Shown: one piece after another, positions 50,641 through 61,134 of the stretch
Layout: the number at the start of each line of letters is the position of its first letter
Position numbering within the stretch: the first letter of the stretch is position 1
Source: Tachypleus tridentatus
Lineage: Eukaryota; Arthropoda; Merostomata; Xiphosura; Limulidae
Reading direction: 5' to 3'
Length of the DNA: 64,000 nucleotides
NCBI RefSeq assembly: GCF_004210375.1
Contig: NC_134834.1
Span: 13,811,857 to 13,875,856, forward strand
Notes under the pieces: model-generated
The model's input: the letters and a program-made list of their open reading frames with translations, nothing else
What the model was told of the DNA's origin: nothing
Database searches by the model: none
Position numbers and translations under genes: made by a program

Positions 50641-51389
50641 CCCACAACTTCCCAACTCCCACTGCCTATCGCAGTCTGGGCCAGTTACCAGTAGAAATAA
50701 ACCACCCTAAATTTCTACATCTATAAGGTTTCCAACCTCCCCCCTTTTTAATAATTGTTACTAAGAGGTGTAAAAAGGGGTGTAAAACGACCATCACCTC
50801 AATTGCTTTGTAATAAACACTTAACCCTCTCCAGTCATTTTTTGCTGAAAATATCTTTCGAACAAATCCCACTATACGGTTATAGAAGAGTAGCTCAAAG
50901 ATTGGCGGAGGGTGTTGTTTTCCAACAAGTTTAGAGTTTTCCAAAGTATATATCGCGATTCTAGTGGAATCGTAGCAGGCTTCAACTGAAATCCTAAACG
51001 TTCCGGAAAACAACGTGTTTTTCTTTAAACAAAACTTACAGACAACCTAGAGTGTTTTCTAATATATTTACAAAACATTTCTTTGTACCTAAAACGAACA
51101 ACGTATTTCCTCTCCAGTGACTCAGCTGTAAGAGGTTTACAATGCTGAAACCGGATTCAGATATGTTTGATAGGAACAGCACGCATATTGAGTTATGTTG
51201 TTTTGTGATAAGCAACAAACACGTGATGTTAAATATTTAATATCTCTTCGAATCGTGAATTAGAATACAACACAAATAGGGACTGAAACACGTGGAAAAT
51301 TACAAACTCGCTCGAAAACAATCTTCCGCACAAAAACATAGAAACAATCTCGCATCAAGTGTTAAGCCGCAGTTTTCCTTAATAATTTA
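50641..51389. other. Spacer with a short SINE scrap
   Basis: 50865-50916 matches the middle of the family-A central domain on the plus strand ('aatcccactatacgg', 'agagtagctcaaag', 'ttggcggagggtg'). A 115-codon minus-strand frame (50666-51013) crosses this scrap and has no recognisable motif. The segment near 50687-50735 weakly resembles 54558-54610 ('agaaataaac', 'ccaccctaaat'), perhaps another old dispersed repeat. Confidence 0.45.
50865..50916 (+). mobile_element. SINE family A, 50-bp internal scrap
   Basis: Matches the central domain only ('aatcccacta', 'agagtagctcaaag', 'ttggcgg'). Both ends are lost. Confidence 0.65.
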
Positions 51390-54270
51390 GTAAGTTGTGT
51401 AGTTGTAGCCACAACTATTTCACTAAGGAGATTTAATAATTCAAAGTGTTGGTGTAGCCAGATCGATTACACTAACAAGATTTAGTAATTCATTGTGTTG
51501 TTGTAGCCACATCTATTACACTGACGACATTTAGTAATTCAATGTGTTGTTGTAGCCACATCTATAACACTAAGAAGATTTAGTTATTCAATGTGTTGTT
51601 GTAGCCACATCTATTACACTAAGAAGATTTAGTAATTCAGTGTGTTGTTGTAACCACATCTATTACACTAAGAAGATATAGTAATTCAATGTGTTGTTGT
51701 AGCCACATCTATTACACTAAGAAGATTTAGTAATTCAATGTGTTGTCGTAGCCACATCTATTACACTAAGAAGATTTAGTAATTCAATGTGTTGTTGTAG
51801 CCACATCTATTACACTAAGAAGATTTAGTAATTCAATGTGTTGTTGTAGACACATCTATTACACCAAGAAGATTTAGTAATTCAACGTGTTGGTGTAGCC
51901 AGATCGATTACACTAACAAGATTTAGTAATTCAAAGTGTTGTTGTACCGACATCTATTACACTGACGACATTTAGTAATTCATTGTGTTGTTGTAGCCAC
52001 ATCTATTACACTAAGAAGATTTAGTAATTCAATGTGTTGTTGTAGCCACATCTATTACACTAAGAAGATTTAGTTATTCAGTGTGTTGTTGTAACCACAT
52101 CTATTACACTAAGAAGATATAGTAATTCAATGTGTTGTCGTAGCCACATCTATTACACTAAGAAGATTTAGTAATTCAATGTGTTGTTGTAGCCACATCT
52201 ATTACACTAAGAAGATTTAGTAATTCAATGTGTTGTTGTAGCCACATCTATTACACAAAGAAGATTTAGTAATTCAATGTGTTGTTGTAGACACATCTAT
52301 TACACCAAGAAGATTTAGTAATTCAACGTGTTGGTGTAGCCAGATCGATTACACTAACAAGATTTAGTAATTCAAAGTGTTGTTGTACCGACATCTATTA
52401 CACTGACGACATTTAGTAATTCATTGTGTTGTTGTAGCCACATCTATTACACTAAGAAGATTTAGTAATTCAATGTGTTGTTGTAGCCACATCTATTACA
52501 CTAAGAAGATTTAGTTATTCAGTGTGTTGTTGTAACCACATCTATTACACTAAGAAGATATAGTAATTCAATGTGTTGTCGTAGCCACATCTATTACACT
52601 AAGAAGATTTAGTAATTCAATGTGTTGTTGTAGCCACATCTATTACACTAAGAATATTTAGTAATTCAATGTGTTGGTTTAGACACATCTATTACACCAA
52701 GAAGATTTAGTAATTCAACGTGTTGGTGTAGCCAGATCGATTACACTAACAAGATTTAGTAATTCAAAGTGTTGTTGTACCGACATCTATTACACTGACG
52801 ACATTTAGTAATTCATTGTGTTGTTGTAGCCACATCTATTACACTAAGAAGATTTAGTAATTCATTATGTTGTTGTAGCCACATCTATTACACTGACGAC
52901 ATTTAGTAATTCAATGTGTTGTTGTAGCGACATCTATTACACTAAGACGATTTAGTAATTCATTGTGTTGTTGTAGCCACATCTATTACACAAAGAAGAT
53001 TTAGTAATTCATTGTGTTGTTGTAGCCACATCTATTACACTAAGAAGATTTAGTAATTCATTGTGTTGTTGTAGCCACATCTATTACACTAAGAAGATTT
53101 AGTAATTCAATGTGTTGTTGTAGCCACATCTATTACACTAAGAAGATTTAGTAATTCAGTGTGTTGTTGTAACCACATCTATTACACTAAGAAGATTTAG
53201 TAATTCAGTGTGTTGTTGTAGCCACATCTATTACACTGACGACATTTAGTAATTCAATGTGTTGTTGTAGCCACATCTATTACACTAAGAAGATTTAGTA
53301 ATTCATTGTGCTGTTGTAGCCACATCTATTACACTAAGAAGATTTAGTAATTCAATGTGTTGTTGTAGCCACATATATTACACTAAGAAGATTTAGTAAT
53401 TCATTGTGTTGTTGTAGCCACATCTATTACACTGACGACATTTAGTAATTCATTGTGTTGTTGTAGCCACATCTATTACACTAAGAAGATTTAGTAATTC
53501 AATGTGTTGTTGTAGCCACATCTATTACACTAAGAAGATTTAGTAATTCAGTGTGTTGTTGTAGCCACATCTATTACACTAAGAAGATTTAGTAATTCAT
53601 TGTGTTGTTGTAGCCACATCTATTACACTGACGACATTTAGTAATTCAATGTGTTGTTGTAGCCACATCTATTACACTAAGAAGATTTAGTAATTCAATG
53701 TGTTGTTGTAGCAACATCTATTATACTAAAAAGATTTAGTAATTCAATGTGTTGTTGTAGCCACATCTATTACACTAAGAAGATTTAGTAATTCAATGTG
53801 TTGTTGTAGCCACATCTATTACACTAAGAAGATTTAGTAATTCAATGTGTTGTTGTAGCCACATCTATTACACTAAGAAGATTTAGTAATTCAATGTGTT
53901 GTTGTAGCCACATCTATTACACTAAGAAGATTTAGTAATTCAATGTGTTGTTGTAGCCACATCTATTACACTAAGAAGATTTAGTAATTCAATGTGTTGT
54001 CGTTGCCACATCTATTACACTAAGAAGATTTAGTAATTCAATGTGTTGTTGTAGCCACATCTATTACACTAAGAAGATTTAGTAATTCAATGTGTTGTTG
54101 TAGCCACATCTATTACACTAAGAAGATTTAGTAATTCATTGTGTTCTTGTAGCCACATCTATTCCACTAACGAGATTTAGTAATTCAACGTGTTCTTGTA
54201 GCCCCATCTTCGCCACTAACGAGATTTAGTAATCAATTGTGTTGTAGCGATATCTATTCCACTGAGGAGA
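51390..54270. repeat. 49-bp minisatellite, about 59 copies, with higher-order structure
   Basis: The unit begins 'tgtgttgttgtagccacatc' and ends 'gatttagtaattcaa'. Marked variants (for example 'ccagatcgattac', 'acactgacgacattt' and 'tagacacatc') recur in fixed order in the left part, giving a multi-unit period. The right part (53750-54120) is nearly uniform. Both ends decay into diverged units. Confidence 0.97.
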
Positions 54271-54624
54271 AGTAATATTATCATTGTACTTGCTTTGAAA
54301 TTATTAATGGACGCGTCGAATTAATTGCAATATTTTTATTGTTATGTAATTATTGTTTTTACGGAACAAACTTACGTCACTACTGAACCTCTTGTGAAGA
54401 AAGTCGCGTGTCCAAAATCAAAAGTTGTGTAATTAGGTGTATCGATAAACAGTAACCATGCAATGAATGTACACATGCCAGTCTGAAATCAGAAACAAGC
54501 TCTAACCCAAATTTCATACGTGATATATGGCAGAGAAAGGAGAGAGAGTTTTGTAATGGTAGAAATAAACTCTGGTGGATTCCTCACCACCCTAAATCCC
54601 TATAGAAACGTATCATTAGTGTCT
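54271..54624. other. Spacer, nothing recognised
   Basis: No gene seen. 54558-54610 weakly resembles 50687-50735. Confidence 0.45.
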
Positions 54625-54632
54625 CTCTAGTA

Positions 54633-54885
54633 CTCTTTGTTTGTTTTTGAATTTCGCGCAAAGATACCCAAGGGCTATCAGCGCGAGTCGTCCCTAATTT
54701 AGCAGTTTAAGACTAGAGGGAATGCACCCTGTAATTACCACCCACCGCCAACTCTTGAGCTACTCTTTTACCAACGAATAGTGGGATAGACCGTCACATT
54801 ATAATGCCCCCACGGCTGAAAGGGCGAGCATGTTTCATGTGACGGGGAGTCGAACCCGTGACCCTCAGATTACGAGTCGAGCGAC
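54633..54885 (-). mobile_element. SINE family A, head truncated, inverted partner of 55117-55390
   Basis: Minus-strand copy whose head stops inside the anticodon arm. A short direct repeat 'ctctagta' (54625-54632 and 54886-54893) may be a target duplication. It shares several uncommon variants with the plus-strand SINE 230 bp to the right. Confidence 0.9.
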
Positions 54886-55116
54886 CTCTAGTAAGTTAAA
54901 ATGAAAGATTTTGTGAGAAAAGGTTCAGTCGGAAGCTCACCGCACTTTAATCTTATTATGTTGTTACTGGGTGAGCCACAACTGATTGAGAATCTAAAGA
55001 TGCTCCGAAAACATAAGACTAGTAAAATATATCTCAAGATCGTACAGTCATCACACTTTTAGCATTAAATATGTGGGCCATACTGACCTTGACTGTGATC
55101 GTACGGTGTATAGGTT

Positions 55117-55390
55117 TGGCTTGGCCATGGTGGTTAGGGTGTTCGACTCGTAATCTGAAGGTAGCGGTTTCGAATCCCGGTGGCACCGAACATGCTCGTC
55201 CTCTCAGCCGTGGGAGCGTTATAATGTCACGATCAATCCCACTATTCGTTGGTAAAAGAGTAGCCCAAGACTTGGCGATGGGTGGTAATGACAAGGTGCA
55301 TTCCCTCTAGTCTTAAACTGCTAAATTAGGGACGACTCGCGCTGATAGCCCTTGGGTATCTTTGCGCGAAATTCAAAAACAAACAAACAT
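55117..55390 (+). mobile_element. SINE family A, inverted partner of 54633-54885
   Basis: Full-length copy with head 'ggcttggccatggtgg', B box 'gtttcgaatccc' and a (CAAA)n tail. Facing open frames across it are not genes. Confidence 0.92.
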
Positions 55391-55727
55391 ACTGTGTATT
55401 GAAGGGTACGACCAGTAAAGATGTAAAGCGACCACTACCAGGTATTCTTTACATAGTTGACATTTTCATATCACGTGACGGATATGCATGAAAATGACCT
55501 ATGTTTATATACATTACTTTGTAACAGTGACATGGGCGGTCTACGGGTAGACTGAAGGGGAACTTGCCACACCCACCTTCAAAATGAAAACCATGATTCT
55601 TTTTTCTTTATACATTTAACAAGTGTGGACGAGATAATAATCCGTGATGACGGAAAACCCACTTGTAGAGAAAAATGTATATGTAAAAACGGCTGGTATG
55701 GATAGAGAAAACACTATGTAGAGGAGC

Positions 55728-55765
55728 GAACAACGTTTCGACCTTCTTTGGCCATCGTCAGGTTG
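55728..55765 (-). ncRNA. Hammerhead-ribozyme-like motif, left Penelope arm
   Basis: Reading the minus strand: a short stem-I strand, the core CTGACGA, a stem-II hairpin (GGCC/GGTC with loop AAAGAA), GAAA, the self-complementary ACGT that could serve as a minimal stem III, then T and the returning stem-I strand GTTC. This is the layout of the minimal hammerheads reported for Penelope-like elements. There is one extra base between the core and stem II, and one stem-I pair is lost. Cleavage activity is not established. Confidence 0.45.
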
Positions 55766-55874
55766 ACAAAGAAAGAAAGAGATAACCGACCGATAGCTGA
55801 CCAAATGTTTGAAGGGGGTTGTGTAACTGAGTGTAGGAATGTAGAGGGCGTGCTTAAATGTTTGATTATATTTA

Positions 55875-56318
55875 TTAATATAGGTATAAAGGTGTTCCTT
55901 TATATTGGTTTATTTTGGGTTTAAGTTGTTGTATAAGTAAGGCTTCTTTAATTTTGCGTTTGTTTATGTTTGTTTCTTTATTTAGTATTTGAGTGTTTTC
56001 TATGGTTATGTTGTGTTTATTTGACTTGCAGTGTTCGAAAACGTGTGAAGGTGACTTTTTATGTTCTTTGAATCTGGTTTCCATTTTTCTACTTGTTTCT
56101 CCAATATAGAAGTCGTGGCAGTTATCACATTGTATTTTATAAATAATGTTGGTGTGGTGTTTGTCAGTGTAGTTTTTACACAGTATAGACCTCAGTTTTG
56201 TGCCTGGTTTTTGAATAAATTTGGTATTAACTGGAATGTCATATTTTGTTACTAGTTTTTGCCAAATGTTGGTTATTTTTCTGCTGATGTCGGGAATATA
56301 TGGTTTCGTGATTTTCGG
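55875..56318 (-). pseudogene. Penelope-like GIY-YIG endonuclease domain (RT missing)
   Basis: A frame open for 147 codons from just after a stop (56319-56321) to TAA at 55875-55877. From the N-terminus it shows a linker (YIPDISRKITNIW), a conserved segment (KPGTKLRSILCKNYTD), a Cys/His pair motif (IQCDNCHDFYIG), then the endonuclease core YIGETSRKMETRFKEHK with downstream H and N residues (HVFEHCKSNKHNI). YIG, the following Arg and the EH motif are the hallmarks of GIY-YIG nucleases fused to Penelope reverse transcriptases. These cut target DNA to prime insertion. An internal ATG at 56084 opens a shorter frame, but the homology extends upstream of it. The frame is intact although the element is 5'-truncated, which suggests recent insertion. 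Product function is not expected without the RT. Confidence 0.85.
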
Positions 56319-56338
56319 TTACCTCTTTCTTTCTTTGT

Positions 56339-56376
56339 GAACCTGACGATGACCAAAGAAGGTCGAAACGTTGTTC
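56339..56376 (+). ncRNA. Hammerhead-ribozyme-like motif, right Penelope arm
   Basis: Plus-strand counterpart of the motif at 55728-55765. Stem I is GAAC with GTTC (four pairs), the core is CTGACGA, stem II is GACC/GGTC with loop AAAGAA, then GAAA and ACGT. The predicted cut would lie after GTT (56372/56373). One unpaired T sits between the core and stem II. It is on the strand opposite to the endonuclease frame because the arm is inverted. Confidence 0.45.
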
Positions 56377-56429
56377 GCTCCTCTACATAAAAACAATTCT
56401 CAAACTATGCCATTCGTTTTTACATACAT

Positions 56430-57062
56430 AAGTGTAGACGAAGTGTTTTCAACTCACAATATTGTACTACTTTCCGCAAACGTCCATGAATAGTGTTCTT
56501 GTTCAAATGTTATAAACTCTAGATATCCTAAAAAATGCTTTGTGCAACACATTATTCTGAATTTCAAAATTCATAATCTAAATCTTCGCCCGTTAGGACA
56601 CTCTCTTGATCGGAATTACTGTCCTGGCGGAAACCGAATCACGACTATGGAAAGAGACAGAGAGCGAGACGAAACAGTGTGCATTATGATACGATTACTG
56701 TGAAAACGAAACAAATAAATAAGACATAAGTTTTCATATATCTGCAGTGGAAGCCTGGGAATGTGTCTACGGCAAGAATCGAGCTCCGGTTTAACGTTGA
56801 GAGTCCATAGACTCACCGCTGTTCCACCAGGCGGCGTCTGGGAGCGAAAACATGGAACAAAAGCTCGGTGCGAGTAATATATGAAAAAAGCTTTATTCCG
56901 CCATCTATAAATAAACACTCTTTGTTACAATACACTAAGCCTTGCTATAACTGAAATTCTATGCTCTAGTCTTTTCCATGAAAAGTGTTACAACTCATAT
57001 TAGTAACCACTAATGGTTACTATGCCCTGACCACTATGACAATCAGTCTAAAAGATGCACAC
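56430..57062 (-). other. Probable 3' UTR/downstream flank of the IR gene
   Basis: Follows the IR stop codon on the minus strand. An AATAAA hexamer on that strand at about 56891-56896 is a candidate polyadenylation signal some 170 bases after the stop. A diverged repeat B (about 56735-56841) lies beyond it. A 100-codon frame at 56616-56918 runs through that repeat and is not a gene. Confidence 0.45.
56735..56841 (-). repeat. Repeat B, diverged copy
   Basis: On the minus strand: head 'gcctggtggaacagcggtga', 'gtctatggactctcaacg', and the B-box-like 'gctcgattct'. The 3' part is poor. Confidence 0.6.
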
Positions 57063-57294
57063 TTATTGGTGTTTAGATTTAATTTTAAGACATCGATTAC
57101 GTAGCTTCTCGGAGAGAAATGCAGCAAAACTTAATCCATGACCTATAAACAAGACATAAAAAGCTCCTTGTAGGTCAGTTAGTTGCAGGGGTCGTTTCAA
57201 ACTCTCTTCAGGAATATTGTCATTCTTGCGAACACTCTCTGTAGCGTTCTGGATCCATTTATCGATCAGTCCAGATTGTCTCAGTCTCAGGATC
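57063..57294 (-). CDS. Ionotropic receptor (iGluR family), last coding exon
   Basis: Terminal exon of an ionotropic receptor, the chemosensory branch of ionotropic glutamate receptors: ligand-gated cation channels of the plasma membrane. On the minus strand an acceptor, 'cttacatttag', is followed by G completing a split codon, then 76 residues and TAA (57063-57065). The opening ILRLRQSGLIDKW is the conserved end of the S2 ligand-binding lobe. A charged linker follows, then LTDLQGAFYVLF and IGHGLSFAAF, which form transmembrane segment M4. A short basic cytoplasmic tail (EKLRNRCLKIKSKHQ) ends the protein. The exon has no usable ATG, so simple ORF scans miss it. The family is clear; the exact IR subtype is not, because upstream exons lie outside the window. 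Confidence 0.9.
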
Positions 57295-57437
57295 CTAAAT
57301 GTAAGAACATATTGTAAATGTTGATGTTCCGATTCAGTACTGTGATATTTTTGTTGTTGTGGTGTAACCCTTAAAGAGCAGCCATCATCAACTGATACTG
57401 CTACCTACAACAGTCCAACTGTTTAAGGGTTAAACAA

Positions 57438-57545
57438 AAAAACAAACGACACAATGGGCAACGTATGTTCTATTCAACGCGAAAAACGAACTCCGGATTT
57501 TAGCGTTGTAGGTCCACGAATTTACTTCTGGCCCGCTGGGGGAGT
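57438..57545 (-). repeat. Repeat B copy in the IR intron
   Basis: On the minus strand: 'gtggacctacaacgctaaaa', 'tccggagttcg' and 'acgttgcccattgtgtcg'. Diverged in the B box. Confidence 0.65.
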
Positions 57546-57594
57546 TATTATTTTTCCTTACGTATATGGATTTAAATAGGAATTAAAGGTATAA

Positions 57595-57870
57595 GAAGTG
57601 GTTTGGTTTTAATTTCGCGCAAAGCTGCACGAGGGCTATCTGCGCTGGCCGTCCCTAATTTAGCAGTGTAAGACTAGAGGGAAGGCAGCTAGTCATCACC
57701 ACTCACCGCCAATTCTTGGGCTACTCTTTTACCAACGAATAGTGGGATTGACCGTCACATTATAATGCCCCCACGGCTGAAAGGACGAGCGCGTTTTGGT
57801 GCGATCGGGATTCAAACCCGCGACCCTCGGATTACGAGTCGAACGCCTTAACACGCTTGGTCATGCCGGA
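57595..57870 (-). mobile_element. SINE family A, left parent of the duplication
   Basis: Complete minus-strand copy with flanks 'tataagaagtg' on the left and 'tataaaagtg' on the right, a likely target duplication with one indel. Diagnostic bases are 'caccactcaccgccaattc' in the centre. One of the two SINEs that appear to have recombined. Confidence 0.9.
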
Positions 57871-57965
57871 CCATATAAAAGTGTAAAGTTAAAAATAAGG
57901 CAATAATAATTTTTGATTGTTTTTAACCGTTTAACCATCTCCCTGAGAGGTTTCTACGTTATTTG

Positions 57966-58070
57966 TTATTAAGCACAAAGCTATACGAAGTGCTTTAGCC
58001 ACCACGAGTGTCAAAACCCGGTTTCTTGCAGTATAAGTCCCTTTACATATTGCTGTGTCACTGGAGAGGT
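57966..58070 (-). repeat. Repeat B copy (duplication copy 1)
   Basis: On the minus strand: 'acacagcaatatgtaaaggg', 'gggttttgacactcgtgg', then the tail 'tatagctttgtgcttaat'. Its duplicate is at 61030-61134. Confidence 0.75.
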
Positions 58071-58159
58071 TCTAATTGATATATTTGATTAAGAAAAAAA
58101 CAAACAAACAATTGTGTTTCATTACAGTTACGATAGGTAGTGCTGTAGCTACATGTTTG

Positions 58160-58262
58160 TTGTTTAGCTGTATCTGCTCTGCTCATCGCAGGCATTTAAA
58201 CCTAATTTTCAGCGTTATTAGTTCTTAACTTACGACTTAGCTACTGGACGGAGTGTTGATAT
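58160..58262 (-). repeat. Repeat B copy, diverged (duplication copy 1)
   Basis: On the minus strand: 'ccgtccagtagctaag', 'aataacgctgaaaattagg' and 'gagcagagcagatacagc'. Its duplicate is at 61224-61326. Confidence 0.55.
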
Positions 58263-58368
58263 TTTGAATTTATGGCGATGCCTAATAATTTTATTTGCCC
58301 GTTTTCTTATTAAAACGACACGAGTCCCCAAGCCCAGAAAAAAAAAACCTATGTAAATAACAAAGACG

Positions 58369-58655
58369 GCTCGGCATGGCCAGATGGTTATGGCTCTCAA
58401 CTCGTAATCGGAGGGTCACGGGTTCGAATCCCCTTCACACTACACATGCTCTTTCTTTCAGCCGTAAGGGCGTTATAATGTACGATCAATCTCATTACTT
58501 GTTTGTAAAAGAATAGCCCAAGAATTGGCTGTGGGTGGTGATGACTAACTGCCTTCCCTCTAGTCTTACACGGCTAAATTATGGACGGCTAGCGCAGATA
58601 GCTCTCGCGTAGCTTTGCGCAAAATTCTAAAATCAACAAAGAAACAACCAAATAA
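58369..58655 (+). mobile_element. SINE family A (duplication copy 1)
   Basis: Full-length copy with head 'ggctcggcatggccag', B box 'gggttcgaatcccc' and tail 'gcaaaattctaaaatcaac'. Its duplicate is at 61433-61718; the two differ at a few bases. Confidence 0.92.
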
Positions 58656-59182
58656 TAACAAATTGGTGGATTTCATGGAGTCAAATTATGTTTCAAGGTT
58701 TCGTTCAAAGCTTGGGGACATTAGCGCTCTTTCAACAAGGCGGCTATTTCGTTAATTACTTGTTATTATCTCTATTATATATATTTATTTTAAAACTAAG
58801 AGCCGATTGTACTGTAAGTGTAAAATAATGCAAAGTAAGGCCTTTAGTCTCTGGCCCACACTATAGAGTAAGACTAAACAAAGGTAAGACAAGCCTAGCA
58901 TCAACCAGATGTGTAATTGCAGAATATAAATAAACTGTTTTTCCGAAGTTAAGTATGAAAAACACTGCTGGCCGATGGCTCTAAATTAGAGATGGCGCCA
59001 CCATACCTGAACTTCTTCACTGACAAATGCAGTGAGGATCCTATAAGAAGAGATACTTCTACAGTTTAGTCTGGTGAGCCAAATCAGTCGCTAATTGCAA
59101 CGAAAGGCATCTCAACCACTTTCTATTCTGAAATATGTTTTCTGTAACATACCGAAACCAGCAGTATTAGACCTTGTGAAAA
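58656..59182. other. Unique intron DNA, duplicated downstream
   Basis: No gene seen. Near-identical to 61719-62247, with only scattered substitutions, so the duplication is fairly recent. Confidence 0.6.
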
Positions 59183-60353
59183 GGGAGGTAGACGCCATCT
59201 ATACCTAAATAGAGTTATCCTTAGTTATCCTTATGTACATATGCTCGTTTGTAATTGGAGAACCGCTAGACTAATTGTCATCATAAAAAGGGAGGTAGAC
59301 GCCATCTATACCTAAATAGAGTTATCCTTAGTTATCCTTATGTACATATGCTCGTTTGTAATTGGAGAACCGCTAGACTAATTGTCATCATAAAAAGGGA
59401 GGTAGACGCCATCTATACCTAAATAGAGTTATCCTTAGTTATCCTTATGTACATATGCTCGTTTGTAATTGGAGAACCGCTAGACTAATTGTCATCATAA
59501 AAAGGGAGGTAGACGCCATCTATACCTAAATAGAGTTATCCTTAGTTATCCTTATGTACATATGCTCGTTTGTAATTGGAGAACCGCTAGACTAATTGTC
59601 ATCATAAAAAGGGAGGTAGACGCCATCTATACCTAAATAGAGTTATCCTTAGTTATCCTTATGTACATATGCTCGTTTGTAATTGGAGAACCGCTAGACT
59701 AATTGTCATCATAAAAAGGGAGGTAGACGCCATCTATACCTAAATAGAGTTATCCTTAGTTATCCTTATGTACATATGCTCGTTTGTAATTGGAGAACCG
59801 CTAGACTAATTGTCATCATAAAAAGGGAGGTAGACGCCATCTATACCTAAATAGAGTTATCCTTAGTTATCCTTATGTACATATGCTCGTTTGTAATTGG
59901 AGAACCGCTAGACTAATTGTCATCATAAAAAGGGAGGTAGACGCCATCTATACCTAAATAGAGTTATCCTTAGTTATCCTTATGTACGTATGTTCGTTTG
60001 TAATTGGAGAACCGCTAGACTAATTGTCATCATAAAAAGGGAGGTAGACGCCATCTATACCTAAATAGAGTTATCCTTAGTTATCCTTATGTACGTATGT
60101 TCGTTTGTAATTGGAGAACCGCTAGACTAATTGTCATCATAAAAAGGGAGGTAGACGCCATCTATACCTAAATATAGTTATCCTTAGTTATCCTTATGTA
60201 CATATGTTCGTTTGTAATTGGAGAACCGCTAGACTAATTGTCATCATAAAAAGGGAGGTAGACGCCATCTATACCTAAATATAGTTATCCTTAGTTATCC
60301 TTATGTACGTATGTTCGTTTGTAATTGGAGAACCGCTAGACTAATTGTCATCA
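59183..60353. repeat. 107-bp minisatellite, 11 units (copy 1)
   Basis: The unit begins 'gggaggtagacgccatct' and ends 'gactaattgtcatcataaaaa'-like sequence. Inside, 'ttatcctta' is repeated twice. The first units read 'acatatgctcg'; later ones read 'acgtatgttcg' or mixed forms, so variants spread in blocks. Confidence 0.97.
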
Positions 60354-60649
60354 AAAGTGGCACGAGCCCTTATTGCCACTCGGAGAATGACATGAAGATT
60401 GACATTCGGATCCTACTAAGTCTGTCTTTCCTCAACGTTTAAACTGATACATTAACAAGTATCCGATAAAATAACAGTTTCAGATCGGATACGCTCTAGT
60501 TGTTCTCTGGCCATTTTGTACCAGGAAAGAAGTGATTTTGAAGAAGATGGATTCTATTTTCATTAACATTTAACCTTTGTCCTTTCTCACGCACTTCATT
60601 ATTCATCTGTTTACTTTTTATCAGTTTCTAAATTGTGAACACAAAGTAC
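60354..60649. other. Unique intron DNA, duplicated downstream
   Basis: No gene seen. Matches 62669-62964 at an offset of 2315 bp. Confidence 0.6.
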
Positions 60650-60659
60650 AGCTTTAGGT

Positions 60660-60934
60660 AGTTTGTTTGATTTTGGAATTTCGCGCAAAGCGACATGAGG
60701 GCTATTTGAGCTAGACGTCCCTAATTTAGCAGTATAAGACTAGAGGGAAGGCAGCTAGTCATCACCACTCACCGCCAATTCTTGGGCTACTCTTTTATCA
60801 ACGAATAGTGGGATTGACCGTTACATTATAACGCCCCCACGGCTGAAAGGGCGAGCGTGTTTGGTGCGACCGGGATTCGAACCCGCGATCTTCGGATCAC
60901 GAGTCGAGTGCCTTAACCACCTGGTCATGCCGGA
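60660..60934 (-). mobile_element. Hybrid SINE family A at the duplication junction
   Basis: The left portion and left flank ('agctttaggtag', 'gctatttgagctagacgtcc') match the SINE at 62979. The central bases 'caccactcaccgccaattc' and the right flank ('ccggaccatataaaagtg') match the SINE at 57595. Its two flanks do not form a target duplication with each other, as expected for a recombinant element rather than an insertion. Confidence 0.88.
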
Positions 60935-61029
60935 CCATATAAAAGTGTAAAGTTAAAAATAAGGCAATAATAATTTTTGATTGTTTTTAACCGTTTAACC
61001 ATCTCCCTGAGAGGTTTCTACGTTATTTG

Positions 61030-61134
61030 TTATTAAGGACAAAGCTATACGAAGTGCTTTAGCCACCACGAGTGTCAAAACCCGGTTTCTAGCAGTATAA
61101 GTCCCTTTACATATTGCTGTGTCACTGGAGAGGT
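61030..61134 (-). repeat. Repeat B copy (duplication copy 2)
   Basis: Duplicate of 57966-58070, with small differences such as 'ttctagcag' for 'ttcttgcag'. Confidence 0.75.

Larger units (their letters stand above)
55676..56428 (-). mobile_element. Truncated Penelope-like retroelement with inverted terminal repeats
   Basis: Arms of about 110 bp (55676-55787 and 56322-56428) are inverted copies of one another and enclose an endonuclease frame read on the minus strand. Penelope-like elements are known to have terminal repeats in direct or inverted order, frequent 5' truncation, and hammerhead motifs in those repeats; all three fit here. The reverse transcriptase domain that should precede the endonuclease is missing: a stop lies just upstream of the frame at 56319-56321, inside the right arm. 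This copy cannot be autonomous. Confidence 0.8.
57700..60760. repeat. Tandem segmental duplication, copy 1 (~3.06 kb)
   Basis: Order: end of a minus-strand SINE, two repeat-B copies, a plus-strand SINE, 530 bp of unique DNA, an 11-unit 107-bp minisatellite and 300 bp of unique DNA, ending inside the hybrid SINE. Copy 2 follows at an offset of 3064-3065 bp before the minisatellite and 2315 bp after it. Ends are approximate because the breakpoint lies within SINE homology. Confidence 0.9.

Noticed and set aside
50666..51013. 115-codon minus-strand frame
   Set aside because: No motif, no splice signals in support, and it runs through a SINE scrap.
29364..54270. Shared ancestry of the 65-bp and 49-bp units ('ccacat', 'ttaca' blocks)
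   Set aside because: The similarity is limited to a few short AT-rich words and is not better than chance by eye.
55034..55310. Facing 86- and 79-codon frames
   Set aside because: Both lie across a SINE. Translations of this SINE recur in other copies with the same pseudo-peptides.
56061..56255. 64-codon plus-strand frame
   Set aside because: Antisense shadow of the Penelope endonuclease frame.
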